The translations under genes were made by a program, and so were the position numbers. Positions 1 through 7,088 of a stretch of DNA of 13,021 nucleotides are shown here, piece after piece. A model generated the notes under the pieces. The model saw nothing but the letters and a program-made list of their open reading frames with translations. It ran no database searches and was not told where the DNA came from. Each line of letters opens with the position of its first letter. The first letter of the stretch is position 1. Source of the DNA: Pseudomonadota bacterium (GTDB lineage: Bacteria; Pseudomonadota; Gammaproteobacteria; Xanthomonadales; Xanthomonadaceae); the NCBI GenBank assembly GCA_023423235.1, contig JAFAFY010000396.1, positions 1-13,021 of the forward strand, given 5' to 3'.

Positions 1-2
1 TG

Positions 3-161
3 TACATCGACCGGCGCGAACTCAAGTGCGCCTGCGTCGGCGGCGGCAGCAACGTGCCGCTGGGCTTCGTGTCGCTGACCGAGAACCTGATGATGGTGGC
101 GATGGCGGTGTGGATGCTGGTCGCGCCGTGGGCCGTGCCGGGCATGCACGCGGCTGCGTAG
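3..161 (+). CDS. MauE/DoxX-family redox-associated membrane protein (C-terminal fragment)
   Basis: Only the last 52 residues and the stop are in the window; the 5' end lies upstream. The fragment carries a CACVGGG motif followed by NVPLGFVSLTEN and a hydrophobic helix rich in Met, Val and Ala (roughly MMVAMAVWMLVAPWAV). This Cys-x-Cys segment before a last transmembrane helix is typical of MauE/DoxX-like membrane proteins, which in related bacteria are often fused to a glutaredoxin-like domain. They are thought to handle thiol or disulfide redox in the inner membrane. The family call comes from motif recognition, and whether a glutaredoxin domain is present cannot be seen. The gene ends 24 bp before the convergent stop of the VIT-domain gene, with no clear terminator hairpin between them. 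Confidence 0.72.
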   Translation, partial: YIDRRELKCACVGGGSNVPLGFVSLTENLMMVAMAVWMLVAPWAVPGMHAAA

Positions 162-185
162 CGTGCCCGGCTGGTCTTGCTGACT

Positions 186-3125
186 TCAGTCGACCCGGAA
201 CTCGCCGACGAACACGGTCTCGCGCGCTTCGTGCAGGCGCAGCGTGATCCGCTCGTCATGCTGCCCTGGCGTGCCGAAGCCGGTGCTGAGCCAAAGTTGC
301 AGCGTGGTCGCGCCGGTGACCACCTGCTGGTGGTCGCCGAAGAAGTTCGCCTCCACCCTGTAGACGCCGGGCTTGGCCTGGCGCAGGGCGAATTCCTCGG
401 GGCCGTAGCCGCGGGTGTAGTCCGGCGACATGCGTCCGCCCTGACGGGTCAGCCGGTTGCCGTAGTAGGCCTTCTCGCCATCGGGATCGGTGACCCACAG
501 GTCCATGTCGCTGTTGTCGCTGTCCCAGCTGAGCACCGCGCGCAGGTCCAGCGGCAGGTTGCGCAGCAGGCGCGGGTCGATGCTGCGCGTCTCCAGTCCG
601 GGCGTGGTCGCGACCAAGGCGTTGAGTTCGGCCAGCGCGGTCTGCTCGATCTCGGCGAAGCGGCCGTTCCAGTCGCCGGTCACCACGTCGTACAGCAGTT
701 CGACCGCGCGCTGGCGGTCGCCAGTGGCAGCCGCGGCCAGCGCCAGGTCGCGGTGGCTCTGCGGCTCCTCGCCGCGCATCGCCAGCACCTGCTCCAGCAG
801 GGGCAGCGCCAGATCGGCGCCGTCCGCATCCCCCAGGCGGGCTTCCATCAAGCGATACGCCAGCACGCGCAGGATGTGCGGGTTGTCGAGGTCGAGTTCG
901 GCCAGGTTCGACAGCACCCGCAGCGCCAGCGCGGTCTGGCCGTGCTGCAGCAGCACGTCGGCGGCGTCGAGGTAGAACGCGGTGCCTTGCGCCTCCACGC
1001 TGGCGTCGCGTTCGTCGAGGTAGCGCGCGTAGACCTGTGCCGGTGGCGCCTGGCGCAGGCGCCGTGCACCGGGCGTGTCGGACTGCCAGGGCTGCAGGCG
1101 GATGCTGGCGCCGCTTGCTGCGTCGACGCCGGCATCGGCCGCAGCATCGGCCGCGGCCATGGGCGCCTGCAGCATCATTCCGGTTTCGGCCCGGGCCTCG
1201 CGCAGCGCGCCGGCCGGCGCGGGCGCAGGCGCCGGCCGGACACGCGCCGTCGCGTCCGTGCGCTGCGCAAGCTCCGCTCGCGCAGCGGCAGTTACCGGCG
1301 CGGACAGCGCCTGGGGCGGTGGGGCGTCCTTGGGGAAGCTGCGTTCCCACCAGTCGATGCGTGCCTGCCAGGCGCTGGCGACGGCATCCACACGCGCGCC
1401 ACGGTCGCGTGCACGGCTGGCGATGCCTGCCTCGCGCAGGCGCGCGACTTCCGCGCGCAGTTCGGGTGGTGCGGGAATGTCGAAGCGTGCGTAGTCCGTC
1501 GCGCGTTCGAGCACCAGCAGCGAGGTTTCCGGGGTGACGATGCCGAACCGTTGTCCCAGCGCGGCGATGCGTGCACGGTTGCGCGCGGGATCGGCCTGCA
1601 GCTGCGCCAGCGAGAACCGGGCCCATTGCAGCGCCGCCAGGCCGGTCTGCGGCGTACGGTCGTCGATATCCAGGGTGATCGGCGGTGCGGGCCGGTCGCC
1701 GACCGGCTGCAATTGCACGGTGACGCGGGCCTGCGTCTCGGTCAGGCGGCCGGCGATCCGCAACAGGCCATGCCCGGGATAGGGTGACGCCGCGACCAGG
1801 TCGCTGACGCCGGTGCCCGACAGGCGCAGCAGGCGCGGGGTGTCCTGCAGCAGTGCGTTTCGCGCGGCATCGAGTTGCGTGCTGTCGCGCAGCAGGATCG
1901 CGCGGCCAGCACGCGCCTCGGCCAGTGCGGCCAGACGCGTGCTGTCGCCGGCAACGCCGGCCTGCACCGCGAACAGCCGCTGCGACGGCGCGAACCCGGG
2001 GAACGCGTCAGCGCCGTAGTTGAACAGACCGTCGGAGAACAACAGGAACTCAGTCGTCCCGGGATCCGGCGTCCAGCCGCCGGCTGCGCTGGCGCCGTCG
2101 TAGACGGTGGCTTCCAGCTCGGTGCGCAACGCCTGCCAGTCGCCGCCACTCACGCGGAACGTGCCGGCATCCTCGGGCACGTCGCGCAGCCGCAGCAGTT
2201 GCACCTCGACGTCGCCCGCGGCGCGGAAGTAGGCGTCGAGCAGGGCGAACTCCAGGGCATGCGCGCGGCGCGCGCCCGACATCGAGCTGTCCCACAGCAG
2301 GCCCACGCGCGCGGGCAGTGCGCGCGGCTGGCCGGCTTCGGGTACCGGGATGTCGGCGACGAACCAGCTGCCGTCCTCGCGCAGCTCACGTTGCACGGAC
2401 GGCGTGCGGGTGGCCGGCAGTTGCAGCGTCGCCACGCCGGCATCGGCGATGCTGCGCGTCGGCAACTGGAAACGATGGCCGCCATCGCGCTCGCGCTGGC
2501 TGGCGGCGGGTTGCAGCAGGCCGGTCAGGCGCGGCGCGCCGGGGCCGCGCACCGTGATCTCCAGCGCCTGCAGGCCGCGCGCGAACTGCAGCGGCAATGT
2601 CACCGTGTCCTGGCGGCCGTCGCGTTGCAGCGGGGCCAGCAGCACGATGCGCACGCGGCGGCTGCCGTGCGCGGGGAAGGGGTAGATCCGCAGCCGGAAG
2701 AAGTCGCCCGCGGTGTGTTCCAGCAGCCCGGGGTCGACGCCTTCGCGCACGATCGACTCGAACACTTCGCGGCCGCGCTGTTTCGGTACCGGCACCGCGT
2801 CGCGTAGCGCGCCGTCGATGTCGAGCGCGAAGCCGATCACCTGCTGGCCTGGCGGCAACGGGAACTGCAGGTTGCCTTCGCGTACCCGGCCCGCGGGATT
2901 GCGGAAGGTCATGTCGATGGTGGTGCGGACCACCCCGGCGCCGGTCTCGACGGTCATCGTGGCCGCGTCCAGCATGACTGGGGTGCCGTCGTCGGCGACC
3001 ACCAACGGCGGTGCGATCAGTGCGGACGTGTCCTGCGGCATGACCGGCGGCGGTGGCCGCCGGGCGGACAGGGAGGCGGGCAGCAGCAGCGCGGCGCAGG
3101 CCAACGCGATCAGCAGACGGTGCAT
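186..3125 (-). CDS. exported VIT / vWA-like / DUF2135 multidomain protein
   Basis: A 979-residue protein with a signal peptide (MHRLLIALACAALLLPASLSA), so probably periplasmic or surface-exposed. Residues about 45-168 form a VIT (vault/inter-alpha-trypsin) domain. Residues about 273-430 look like a von Willebrand A domain, with a MIDAS-type D-x-S-x-S (DSSMS, 279-283) and a later LFSDG. A conserved GIVTPETSLLVLE stretch follows, then an Ala/Pro-rich linker, a helical region resembling TPR repeats, and a C-terminal DUF2135 domain (about 858-979, WDSDNSDMDLWVTDPDG). The start at 3125 was preferred over an in-frame ATG 54 bp upstream because it opens directly with the signal peptide and has GGGGGA five bases before it. 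VIT/vWA proteins are generally metal-dependent adhesion or scaffold proteins; the role of this bacterial branch is not established. It faces the MauE-like gene tail to tail and appears to be transcribed alone. Confidence 0.9.
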   Translation of the reverse strand: MHRLLIALACAALLLPASLSARRPPPPVMPQDTSALIAPPLVVADDGTPVMLDAATMTVETGAGVVRTTIDMTFRNPAGRVREGNLQFPLPPGQQVIGFALDIDGALRDAVPVPKQRGREVFESIVREGVDPGLLEHTAGDFFRLRIYPFPAHGSRRVRIVLLAPLQRDGRQDTVTLPLQFARGLQALEITVRGPGAPRLTGLLQPAASQRERDGGHRFQLPTRSIADAGVATLQLPATRTPSVQRELREDGSWFVADIPVPEAGQPRALPARVGLLWDSSMSGARRAHALEFALLDAYFRAAGDVEVQLLRLRDVPEDAGTFRVSGGDWQALRTELEATVYDGASAAGGWTPDPGTTEFLLFSDGLFNYGADAFPGFAPSQRLFAVQAGVAGDSTRLAALAEARAGRAILLRDSTQLDAARNALLQDTPRLLRLSGTGVSDLVAASPYPGHGLLRIAGRLTETQARVTVQLQPVGDRPAPPITLDIDDRTPQTGLAALQWARFSLAQLQADPARNRARIAALGQRFGIVTPETSLLVLERATDYARFDIPAPPELRAEVARLREAGIASRARDRGARVDAVASAWQARIDWWERSFPKDAPPPQALSAPVTAAARAELAQRTDATARVRPAPAPAPAGALREARAETGMMLQAPMAAADAAADAGVDAASGASIRLQPWQSDTPGARRLRQAPPAQVYARYLDERDASVEAQGTAFYLDAADVLLQHGQTALALRVLSNLAELDLDNPHILRVLAYRLMEARLGDADGADLALPLLEQVLAMRGEEPQSHRDLALAAAATGDRQRAVELLYDVVTGDWNGRFAEIEQTALAELNALVATTPGLETRSIDPRLLRNLPLDLRAVLSWDSDNSDMDLWVTDPDGEKAYYGNRLTRQGGRMSPDYTRGYGPEEFALRQAKPGVYRVEANFFGDHQQVVTGATTLQLWLSTGFGTPGQHDERITLRLHEARETVFVGEFRVD

Positions 3126-3520
3126 CGTGGTCCCCCGGATTGATGGTGTTGCTGGTCTGGAACGCATGCCGGCGGGCAACGGGGTTCCTGATTAGCACGA
3201 ACCTTCAGCAACACGGTTTTACCCCCTCCCCGCATGCGGGAGAGGGTTGTGGTGGGGGTAAAGCAGCCCTCATCCGCCCTCCGGGCACCTTCTCCCGCAC
3301 GCGGGAGAAGGGAGATTGAAAGATCGTGCCAATCAGGACGGGGTTTGCCGTTGCAGCGATCCTGCCTGCGTGTACATCCTGCAGCGCAGGCCGGCAGCGG
3401 GAAAGGCGGACGTGGCCGATTCCGGTGCGCGGTCACGGCTGCCATCGATGCCGTCGGCTTGATCGGCGGGTATCCGCCGCCACATCATCGGCGTCCACCA
3501 CCTACCGGAGCATCGACACC
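3126..3520. other. intergenic region between divergent VIT gene and small membrane protein gene
   Basis: This 395-bp spacer carries the 5' ends of two divergent genes. Its centre is the hairpin repeat at 3218-3321. Right of it lies a small perfect hairpin, CGGCGG-GTAT-CCGCCG, at 3464-3479. I found no convincing sigma70 promoter, RNA gene or protein-coding signal. Open frames crossing it have poor codon structure, and several run through the repeat. Confidence 0.5.
3218..3321. repeat. interspersed palindromic repeat with nested hairpins
   Basis: The element holds at least three inverted repeats. TTTACCCCC (3218-3226) pairs with GGGGGTAAA (3254-3262) and encloses a nearly perfect hairpin centred on CGCATGCG at about 3231-3238. 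A short GCCC-TCC-GGGC hairpin lies near 3276-3286. CCTTCTCCCGC and GCGGGAGAAGG around a two-base loop (3288-3311) form a perfect 11-bp stem. The string CCCTCATCCGCCCT followed by CGGGCACCTTCTCCC is the signature of a short intergenic repeat I recognise from many GC-rich proteobacterial chromosomes. It encodes nothing and is probably a non-autonomous, MITE/REP-like element. Its hairpins could also stop or shield transcripts. Copy number in this genome cannot be judged from one window. Confidence 0.75.
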
Positions 3521-3754
3521 ATGAGCTGACAGGGTTCTGCCGGCAACGTCATCGCCGCGATCTGCAGTTTCTTCATTCCCGGCCTCGGCCAGCTGGTGCA
3601 GGGCCGTCTGCTGTCGGCGATCCTGTGGTTCCTGGCCGCGTGCGCGGCCGGCGCGCTGACCTGGGTGCTGACGCTGTCGCTGTTTCCGTTCGGCTGGTTC
3701 GTGGTCAGCGTGTTCTCGTGCATCAATGCGGCGATGTTCCGGCGCGGCGCCTGA
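3521..3754 (+). pseudogene. small two-helix membrane protein gene with in-frame TGA at codon 3
   Basis: The frame reads ATG AGC TGA CAG at 3521-3532 and then stays open for 74 codons to the TGA at 3752-3754. After the internal stop the product is a coherent small membrane protein: GNVIAAICSFFIPGLGQLVQ leads into a helix LLSAILWFLAACAAGALTWV and a second hydrophobic stretch FPFGWFVVSVFSCINAAMF. The FFIPGLGQLVQGR motif is one I recognise from conserved hypothetical proteins of about 70-80 residues, related in style to TM2-type proteins. CGGAG (3506-3510) lies 10 bases before the ATG, so this is the natural start. No ATG, GTG or TTG occurs between the internal TGA and GTG 3596, which lies beyond the conserved motif. 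It is therefore either a very young nonsense mutation, a base-call error, or a gene read through at UGA-C. Function unknown. Confidence 0.6.
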
Positions 3755-3763
3755 TCCGGGCAG

Positions 3764-3783
3764 CGGCCTGTCGCGACAGGCCG
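3764..3783. terminator. perfect 20-bp palindrome, possible bidirectional terminator
   Basis: CGGCCTGTCG is followed directly by CGACAGGCCG, a perfect GC-rich palindrome 10 bp after the stop of the small membrane protein gene and about 80 bp beyond the dbpA stop on the other strand. Its place between convergent genes fits transcript-end formation. No T-tract follows on either side, so it would not be a classic intrinsic terminator. Confidence 0.4.
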
Positions 3784-3818
3784 GCTTCCGGAGTTGCCAG
3801 GCAATCCCCGGATAGGCC

Positions 3819-3860
3819 CGTCGTTGCCGCATTCGCGGGAATGGCGAGCAGGGAACGACG
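3819..3860. repeat. REP-like palindromic element between convergent genes
   Basis: CGTCGTT (3819-3825) pairs with AACGACG (3854-3860). Inside this, TTGCCGC (3824-3830) and GCGGGAA (3835-3841) form a stem with one mismatch around ATTC. Read on the minus strand, the core is ATTCCCGCGAATGCGG, close to the ATTCCCGC...GCGGGAAT repeats scattered through many proteobacterial genomes. It ends four bases before the dbpA stop codon, so it could form the 3' end of that transcript. The assignment rests on resemblance only. Confidence 0.45.
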
Positions 3861-3863
3861 CGT

Positions 3864-5258
3864 TCAGCGGTTCTCCTGGAGCTGCTGTACGCGGAACTTG
3901 CGCCCCTTGATCTTGCCGGCGCGCAGCTTCTCCAGCGCCTGCCGTGCATGGCGGCGGGCGATGGCGACATAGCTGCGGGTAGCGAAGATGCCGATCTTGC
4001 CGATGGCATCGCCCGGCAGGCCGGCCTCGCCGGTCAGCGCGCCGACGATGTCGCCGGGCCGCAGCTTGTCGCCGCGGCCGGCGTCGATGCGCAGCGTCAC
4101 CATCGGCGCGGGCGGCACACCCTGCGCCTTGCCCGACAACGGCAGCAGTTTTTCCCAGCGCAGCGGGGTGTCCAGGCGCTGCTCGATCGCGCGTGCGCGC
4201 GGCAGTTCGCGCGGCGTGCACAGGCTCAGCGCCAGGCCATCGCGTCCCGCGCGGCCGGTGCGACCGATGCGGTGCAGGTAGGTGTCGACATCGGTCGGCA
4301 GCTCGTAGTTGACCACCGCGCCGATGTCGTCGACATCCAGCCCGCGCGCGGCCACGTCGCTGGCCACCAGCACGTTGCAGCTGCGGTTGGCGAAGCGCAC
4401 CAGCACCTCGTCGCGGTCGCGCTGTTCCATGTCGCCATGCAGCGCCAGCGCATCGAAGCCGTGGTGCCGCAGCGAACCGGCCACCTCGTCGGCGTCGCGG
4501 CGCATGTTGCAGAACACCACGCACGAGTCCGGCCGGTAGCGCAGCAGCAGGGCCGCCAGCAGCGGCATGCGGCGCGCGGGCTCGACCTCGAAGAAATGCT
4601 GGGTGATGGTCGATGCGCGGCTGGCCTCGTCGATGCTGACCTCGACCGGGTCGCGCAGCATCGCCGTGGCCAGCGTGCGGATCGGATCGGGAAACGTCGC
4701 CGAGAACAGCAGGCCCTGGCGGTCCTTGGGCACGCGCTTGACGATGTCGCGGATCGCCTCCTCGAAGCCCATGTCGAGCATCCGGTCGGCCTCGTCGAGC
4801 ACCAGCACGCCTACGCCGCCGAGTTGCAGCGCGCCGTCCTTCGCCAGCTCCTGGATGCGCCCCGGCGTGCCCACGACGACATGCGGGGCATGCGCCAGCG
4901 ATGCCAGCTGCGGCCCCAGCGGGATGCCGCCGCACAGCACCGAGACCTTGAGGTTGGGAATGCCGAAGGCCAGCCGGCGCAACTGGTTGCCGACCTGGTC
5001 GGCGAGTTCGCGGGTCGGGCACAGGACCAGCGCCTGGGTGCGCACGGCCGTGGCATCGACGCGGTGCAGCAGGCCGAGGCCGAAGGTCGCGGTCTTGCCG
5101 CTGCCGGTCGGCGCCTGGGCGATGACGTCGCGGCCCGCCAGGACCGGCGGCAGGGCCTGCGCCTGCACCGGCGTCATGTCGGTGTAGCCGAGCGCGGCGA
5201 TGCCCTGCAGCAATGCGGGCGGGAGGGCGAGGGTGGCGAAAGCGGCGGGGAGGCTCAT
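3864..5258 (-). CDS. dbpA: ATP-dependent RNA helicase DbpA
   Basis: A 464-residue DEAD-box RNA helicase with all family motifs in order: Q-motif around Q32, Walker A APTGSGKT (49-56), PTREL (81-85), TPGR (131-134), DEAD (155-158), SAT (186-188), ARGLD (304-308) and HRIGRTGR (329-336). The C-terminal 75 residues (about 385-460), with LRPGDIVGALTGEAGL, IGKIGIF and KIKGRKFRV, match the DbpA RNA-binding domain. In E. coli this domain recognises hairpin 92 of 23S rRNA, and the enzyme acts late in 50S subunit assembly in the cytoplasm. The length is near that of E. coli DbpA. The start at 5258 gives the usual short N-terminus, though I see no clear Shine-Dalgarno sequence. The 86-residue hypothetical gene lies 89 bp upstream on the same strand. 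The gene converges on the small membrane protein gene. Confidence 0.95.
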   Translation of the reverse strand: MSLPAAFATLALPPALLQGIAALGYTDMTPVQAQALPPVLAGRDVIAQAPTGSGKTATFGLGLLHRVDATAVRTQALVLCPTRELADQVGNQLRRLAFGIPNLKVSVLCGGIPLGPQLASLAHAPHVVVGTPGRIQELAKDGALQLGGVGVLVLDEADRMLDMGFEEAIRDIVKRVPKDRQGLLFSATFPDPIRTLATAMLRDPVEVSIDEASRASTITQHFFEVEPARRMPLLAALLLRYRPDSCVVFCNMRRDADEVAGSLRHHGFDALALHGDMEQRDRDEVLVRFANRSCNVLVASDVAARGLDVDDIGAVVNYELPTDVDTYLHRIGRTGRAGRDGLALSLCTPRELPRARAIEQRLDTPLRWEKLLPLSGKAQGVPPAPMVTLRIDAGRGDKLRPGDIVGALTGEAGLPGDAIGKIGIFATRSYVAIARRHARQALEKLRAGKIKGRKFRVQQLQENR

Positions 5259-5347
5259 TGCGACATGATCGCAGCATCCGCTCGGCTGTGCCGCCCGGTG
5301 CGCGGTGCCGGCGGCGGCAATGACTTGCGCCGCCGACCCGCGCAGTG

Positions 5348-5608
5348 TCAGCTGCGCGCGGTGACGGGACTATCGCTGCCCTGCCAGACCGCCTGTACCG
5401 CGGCGCGCACCTGGTGCCAGGCGTGCAGTCGGCCATCGAACTCCCACGAGCTGCGCAGCACCGGTTCGATTTCCTCCCACGAACGCCCGGGATACGACGC
5501 GCGTGCGTTGCGGCCCAGAGCGATCACCAGATTGTGGTCGGGTTGGCGTTTGCGCATGTCATCCACATACGGGTCGGGGATTCGGGACGCGCAGAGTACG
5601 GTCGGCAT
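5348..5608 (-). CDS. 86-residue hypothetical protein
   Basis: I do not recognise a named family. The frame extends to 202 residues upstream, but only the last 86 residues, from ATG 5608, have GC-rich third positions and protein-like composition. The protein is small and soluble, with no signal peptide or membrane helix. It contains LVIALGRNARASYPGRSWEE, then IEPVLRSSWEFDG and a closing AWHQVRAAVQAVW. This spacing of W-x2-IEP, a central SSWE and a late W-x2-V resembles small conserved proteins of about 80 residues in Xanthomonads and other Proteobacteria, where the tryptophans likely pack one small helical domain. No strong Shine-Dalgarno precedes the chosen ATG. Downstream, CGGCGGC and GCCGCCG (5312-5318 and 5329-5335) can form a weak hairpin before dbpA. 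Function unknown. Confidence 0.6.
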   Translation of the reverse strand: MPTVLCASRIPDPYVDDMRKRQPDHNLVIALGRNARASYPGRSWEEIEPVLRSSWEFDGRLHAWHQVRAAVQAVWQGSDSPVTARS

Positions 5609-6000
5609 CGTTGTAGTTCGGTGAAACGCAGGCGCGAAATTCATGACATTTGCGGGGCATGTGATGCCGCAATCGCATGACGCGCATTCATGCCGCGGTG
5701 ATGGCGCCGTCCGTGCCGGAGGCATGTTGCGTGATCCGTGCCGCGACGCCGTCGCTGCAGCAACCTGCGCGGTCTGCGTGTCATGCGCGCCAGTGCCGCA
5801 GCACAATGCAGGGCGGCGTGTGCAGCGGCTGCGTCTGCGGACTTTCGGCAGGGTGCGGGTCCGGTGCGCGCAGGTCGGTCGTTCAACAATCGCGTCGCTG
5901 GTCGGCGGGCACCCGGAAGTCTTCAAGCCGTTGGGCGTGGCCTGCGATCCCTGCACGGGGAGGGATCAAGCGGGATCGGGGTGATCCAGTCCGCTCCGGA
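5609..6000. other. 392-bp stretch without a recognised gene
   Basis: This gap separates the MAPEG gene stop from the small hypothetical gene start, both on the minus strand. Open frames cross it on both strands, for example plus 5643-5984 and the minus-strand extension up to 5956. Their translations are rich in Cys, Arg and Ser, lack hydrophobic cores or motifs, and do not have the third-position GC bias of the neighbouring genes. The minus-strand promoter of the hypothetical gene probably lies near 5620-5690, where base composition is less GC-rich, but I cannot define boxes. I see no structured RNA or repeat. Confidence 0.45.
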
Positions 6001-6390
6001 TCAGACCAGCCCCCACAGCACCAGCAACAGGCCAACGATCGCGACCAGCCAGATGGCCGAGCGCAGGTAGGGAATGCCGATGGCGTAGACCGGCAGGTAG
6101 GCGACGCGCGCCCAGAAGTAGAGTTGCGCGCCGAGCGCGGTACCGGCGTCGGCGCGCCCACTGAGCACGACCGCCAGCACCGCGGCGGCGAAGAACGGGA
6201 AGGTCTCGAGGAAGTTGCGGCTGGCGGCCGCGGTGCGCACCGCGACGCCGGTCAGCGGCCGCGTCTCGCCATCGCGGTTGCCGGCATTCCAGTGCAGGCC
6301 GCGCTGGCGCGTGGCGCAGCCCGCCGCGACCAGCACGTAGACCAGGCCGAGCAGGATCGACCAGGTCAGCATCTGCAGTTCGATGGGCAT
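6001..6390 (-). CDS. MAPEG-family membrane protein
   Basis: A 129-residue integral membrane protein with about four hydrophobic segments: LTWSILLGLVYVLVAAGCA (8-26), FFAAAVLAVVL (66-76), LYFWARVAYLPVYAIGI (90-106) and IWLVAIVGLLLVLWGLV (113-129). The signature RTAAASRNFLETFPFFAAAV (52-71) is diagnostic of MAPEG proteins, which in eukaryotes include microsomal glutathione transferases and eicosanoid-forming enzymes. Bacterial members of this short type are mostly uncharacterised, and a role in glutathione-linked detoxification is only inferred. The start at 6390 was chosen because the preceding 20 codons of open frame are Arg/Pro-rich and non-hydrophobic, and GGAG lies about 9 bases upstream. 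It begins 28 bp after the pfpI-like gene and is likely co-transcribed with it. Confidence 0.87.
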   Translation of the reverse strand: MPIELQMLTWSILLGLVYVLVAAGCATRQRGLHWNAGNRDGETRPLTGVAVRTAAASRNFLETFPFFAAAVLAVVLSGRADAGTALGAQLYFWARVAYLPVYAIGIPYLRSAIWLVAIVGLLLVLWGLV

Positions 6391-6418
6391 CGTGCGGGTC
6401 TCCGGTGGGCGGTGGTGG

Positions 6419-6955
6419 TCAGCCGGCCAGCGCCTTGCCGATCGCGGCATTGAAGGCCGGAATGTCGTCGGGCTTGCGGCTGGTGATCAGGTTGCCGTCG
6501 ATCACGACCTCCGCATCCTGCCAGTCGGCGCCGGCGTTGACGAGGTCGGTCCTGATCGACGGCCACGACGTGACCTTGTGGCCCTTGGCCAGGCCGCTTT
6601 CGACCAGCAGCCAGGGGCCGTGGCAGATCGCCGCGACCGGCTTGCCGGCCTTGCCGACTGCCTGGATGAACGCGACCGCATCGGCATTGCGACGCAGCGT
6701 ATCGGGATTGATGACGCCGCCGGGCAGCACCAGCGCGTCATAGCCGGCTGCGTCGGCATCGGCCAGCGCCCGGTCGGCCTGGACCGTGTCGCCCCAGTTC
6801 TTGTCCTTCCAGCCGCGGATCGGCTTGCCGTCGGGAGTGATGACCTCGACCGTGGCACCGGCCTTGCGCAAGGCATCGAGCGGTTGCTGCAGCTCCGATT
6901 GCTCGAATCCGTCGGAGGCGAGGATGGCGATCTTCTTGCCGTCGAGTTTCGACAT
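6419..6955 (-). CDS. DJ-1/PfpI family protein (PfpI/YhbO-type deglycase or glyoxalase-like)
   Basis: A 178-residue cytoplasmic protein of the DJ-1/PfpI superfamily. It shows the conserved Glu in DGFEQSEL (E18) and the nucleophile elbow AICHGPW with Cys111 and His112. The LVLPGG loop (76-80) and WKDKNWGDTV segment match the YhbO/PfpI subgroup. Such proteins have been reported as intracellular proteases, glyoxalase III-type enzymes or protein and nucleotide deglycases acting on methylglyoxal and glyoxal adducts; the true substrate is debated. Two ATGs occur at 6961 and 6955. The second is preferred because AGGA sits seven bases before it, whereas it almost abuts the first. The gene heads a likely operon with the MAPEG gene and is divergent from the helicase/nuclease pair, sharing an intergenic region of about 200 bp. 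Confidence 0.92.
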   Translation of the reverse strand: MSKLDGKKIAILASDGFEQSELQQPLDALRKAGATVEVITPDGKPIRGWKDKNWGDTVQADRALADADAAGYDALVLPGGVINPDTLRRNADAVAFIQAVGKAGKPVAAICHGPWLLVESGLAKGHKVTSWPSIRTDLVNAGADWQDAEVVIDGNLITSRKPDDIPAFNAAIGKALAG

Positions 6956-7088
6956 GGGCATGTCCTGTGGCGGAGGGGAGGCGTCGAGGCTAGGGCGGCC
7001 GGCGTTGGGGCATGGTGAAGCGCACGGCCTGCGCCATTGGCCTGCGGTTGCGCGTTCTGTCGCCTCGCCACTGCGCAGCCCGCCGCGC

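Noticed and set aside
177..1787. Plus-strand 536-codon open frame opposite the VIT-domain gene
   Set aside because: It is antisense to a gene with clear domains; its translation is Arg/Gln/Ala-rich with no motif. Long antisense frames are expected at this GC content.
3527..3529. TGA as a selenocysteine codon
   Set aside because: No bacterial SECIS-like hairpin is apparent just after the codon, and selenocysteine at position 3 of a small membrane protein has no known parallel. Mutation, error or readthrough are simpler.
3502..5436. Minus-strand 644-codon frame overlapping dbpA
   Set aside because: It runs in another frame through dbpA, is rich in Arg, Ala and Pro, and has no conserved motif; dbpA in the correct frame has every DEAD-box motif.
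3948..5624. Plus-strand 558-codon frame opposite dbpA
   Set aside because: Antisense shadow with a Gln/Arg/Ala-rich translation and no domain.
5643..5984. Plus-strand 113-codon frame in the 392-bp gap
   Set aside because: Cys/Arg-rich translation without motifs, hydrophobic core or a recognisable ribosome site.
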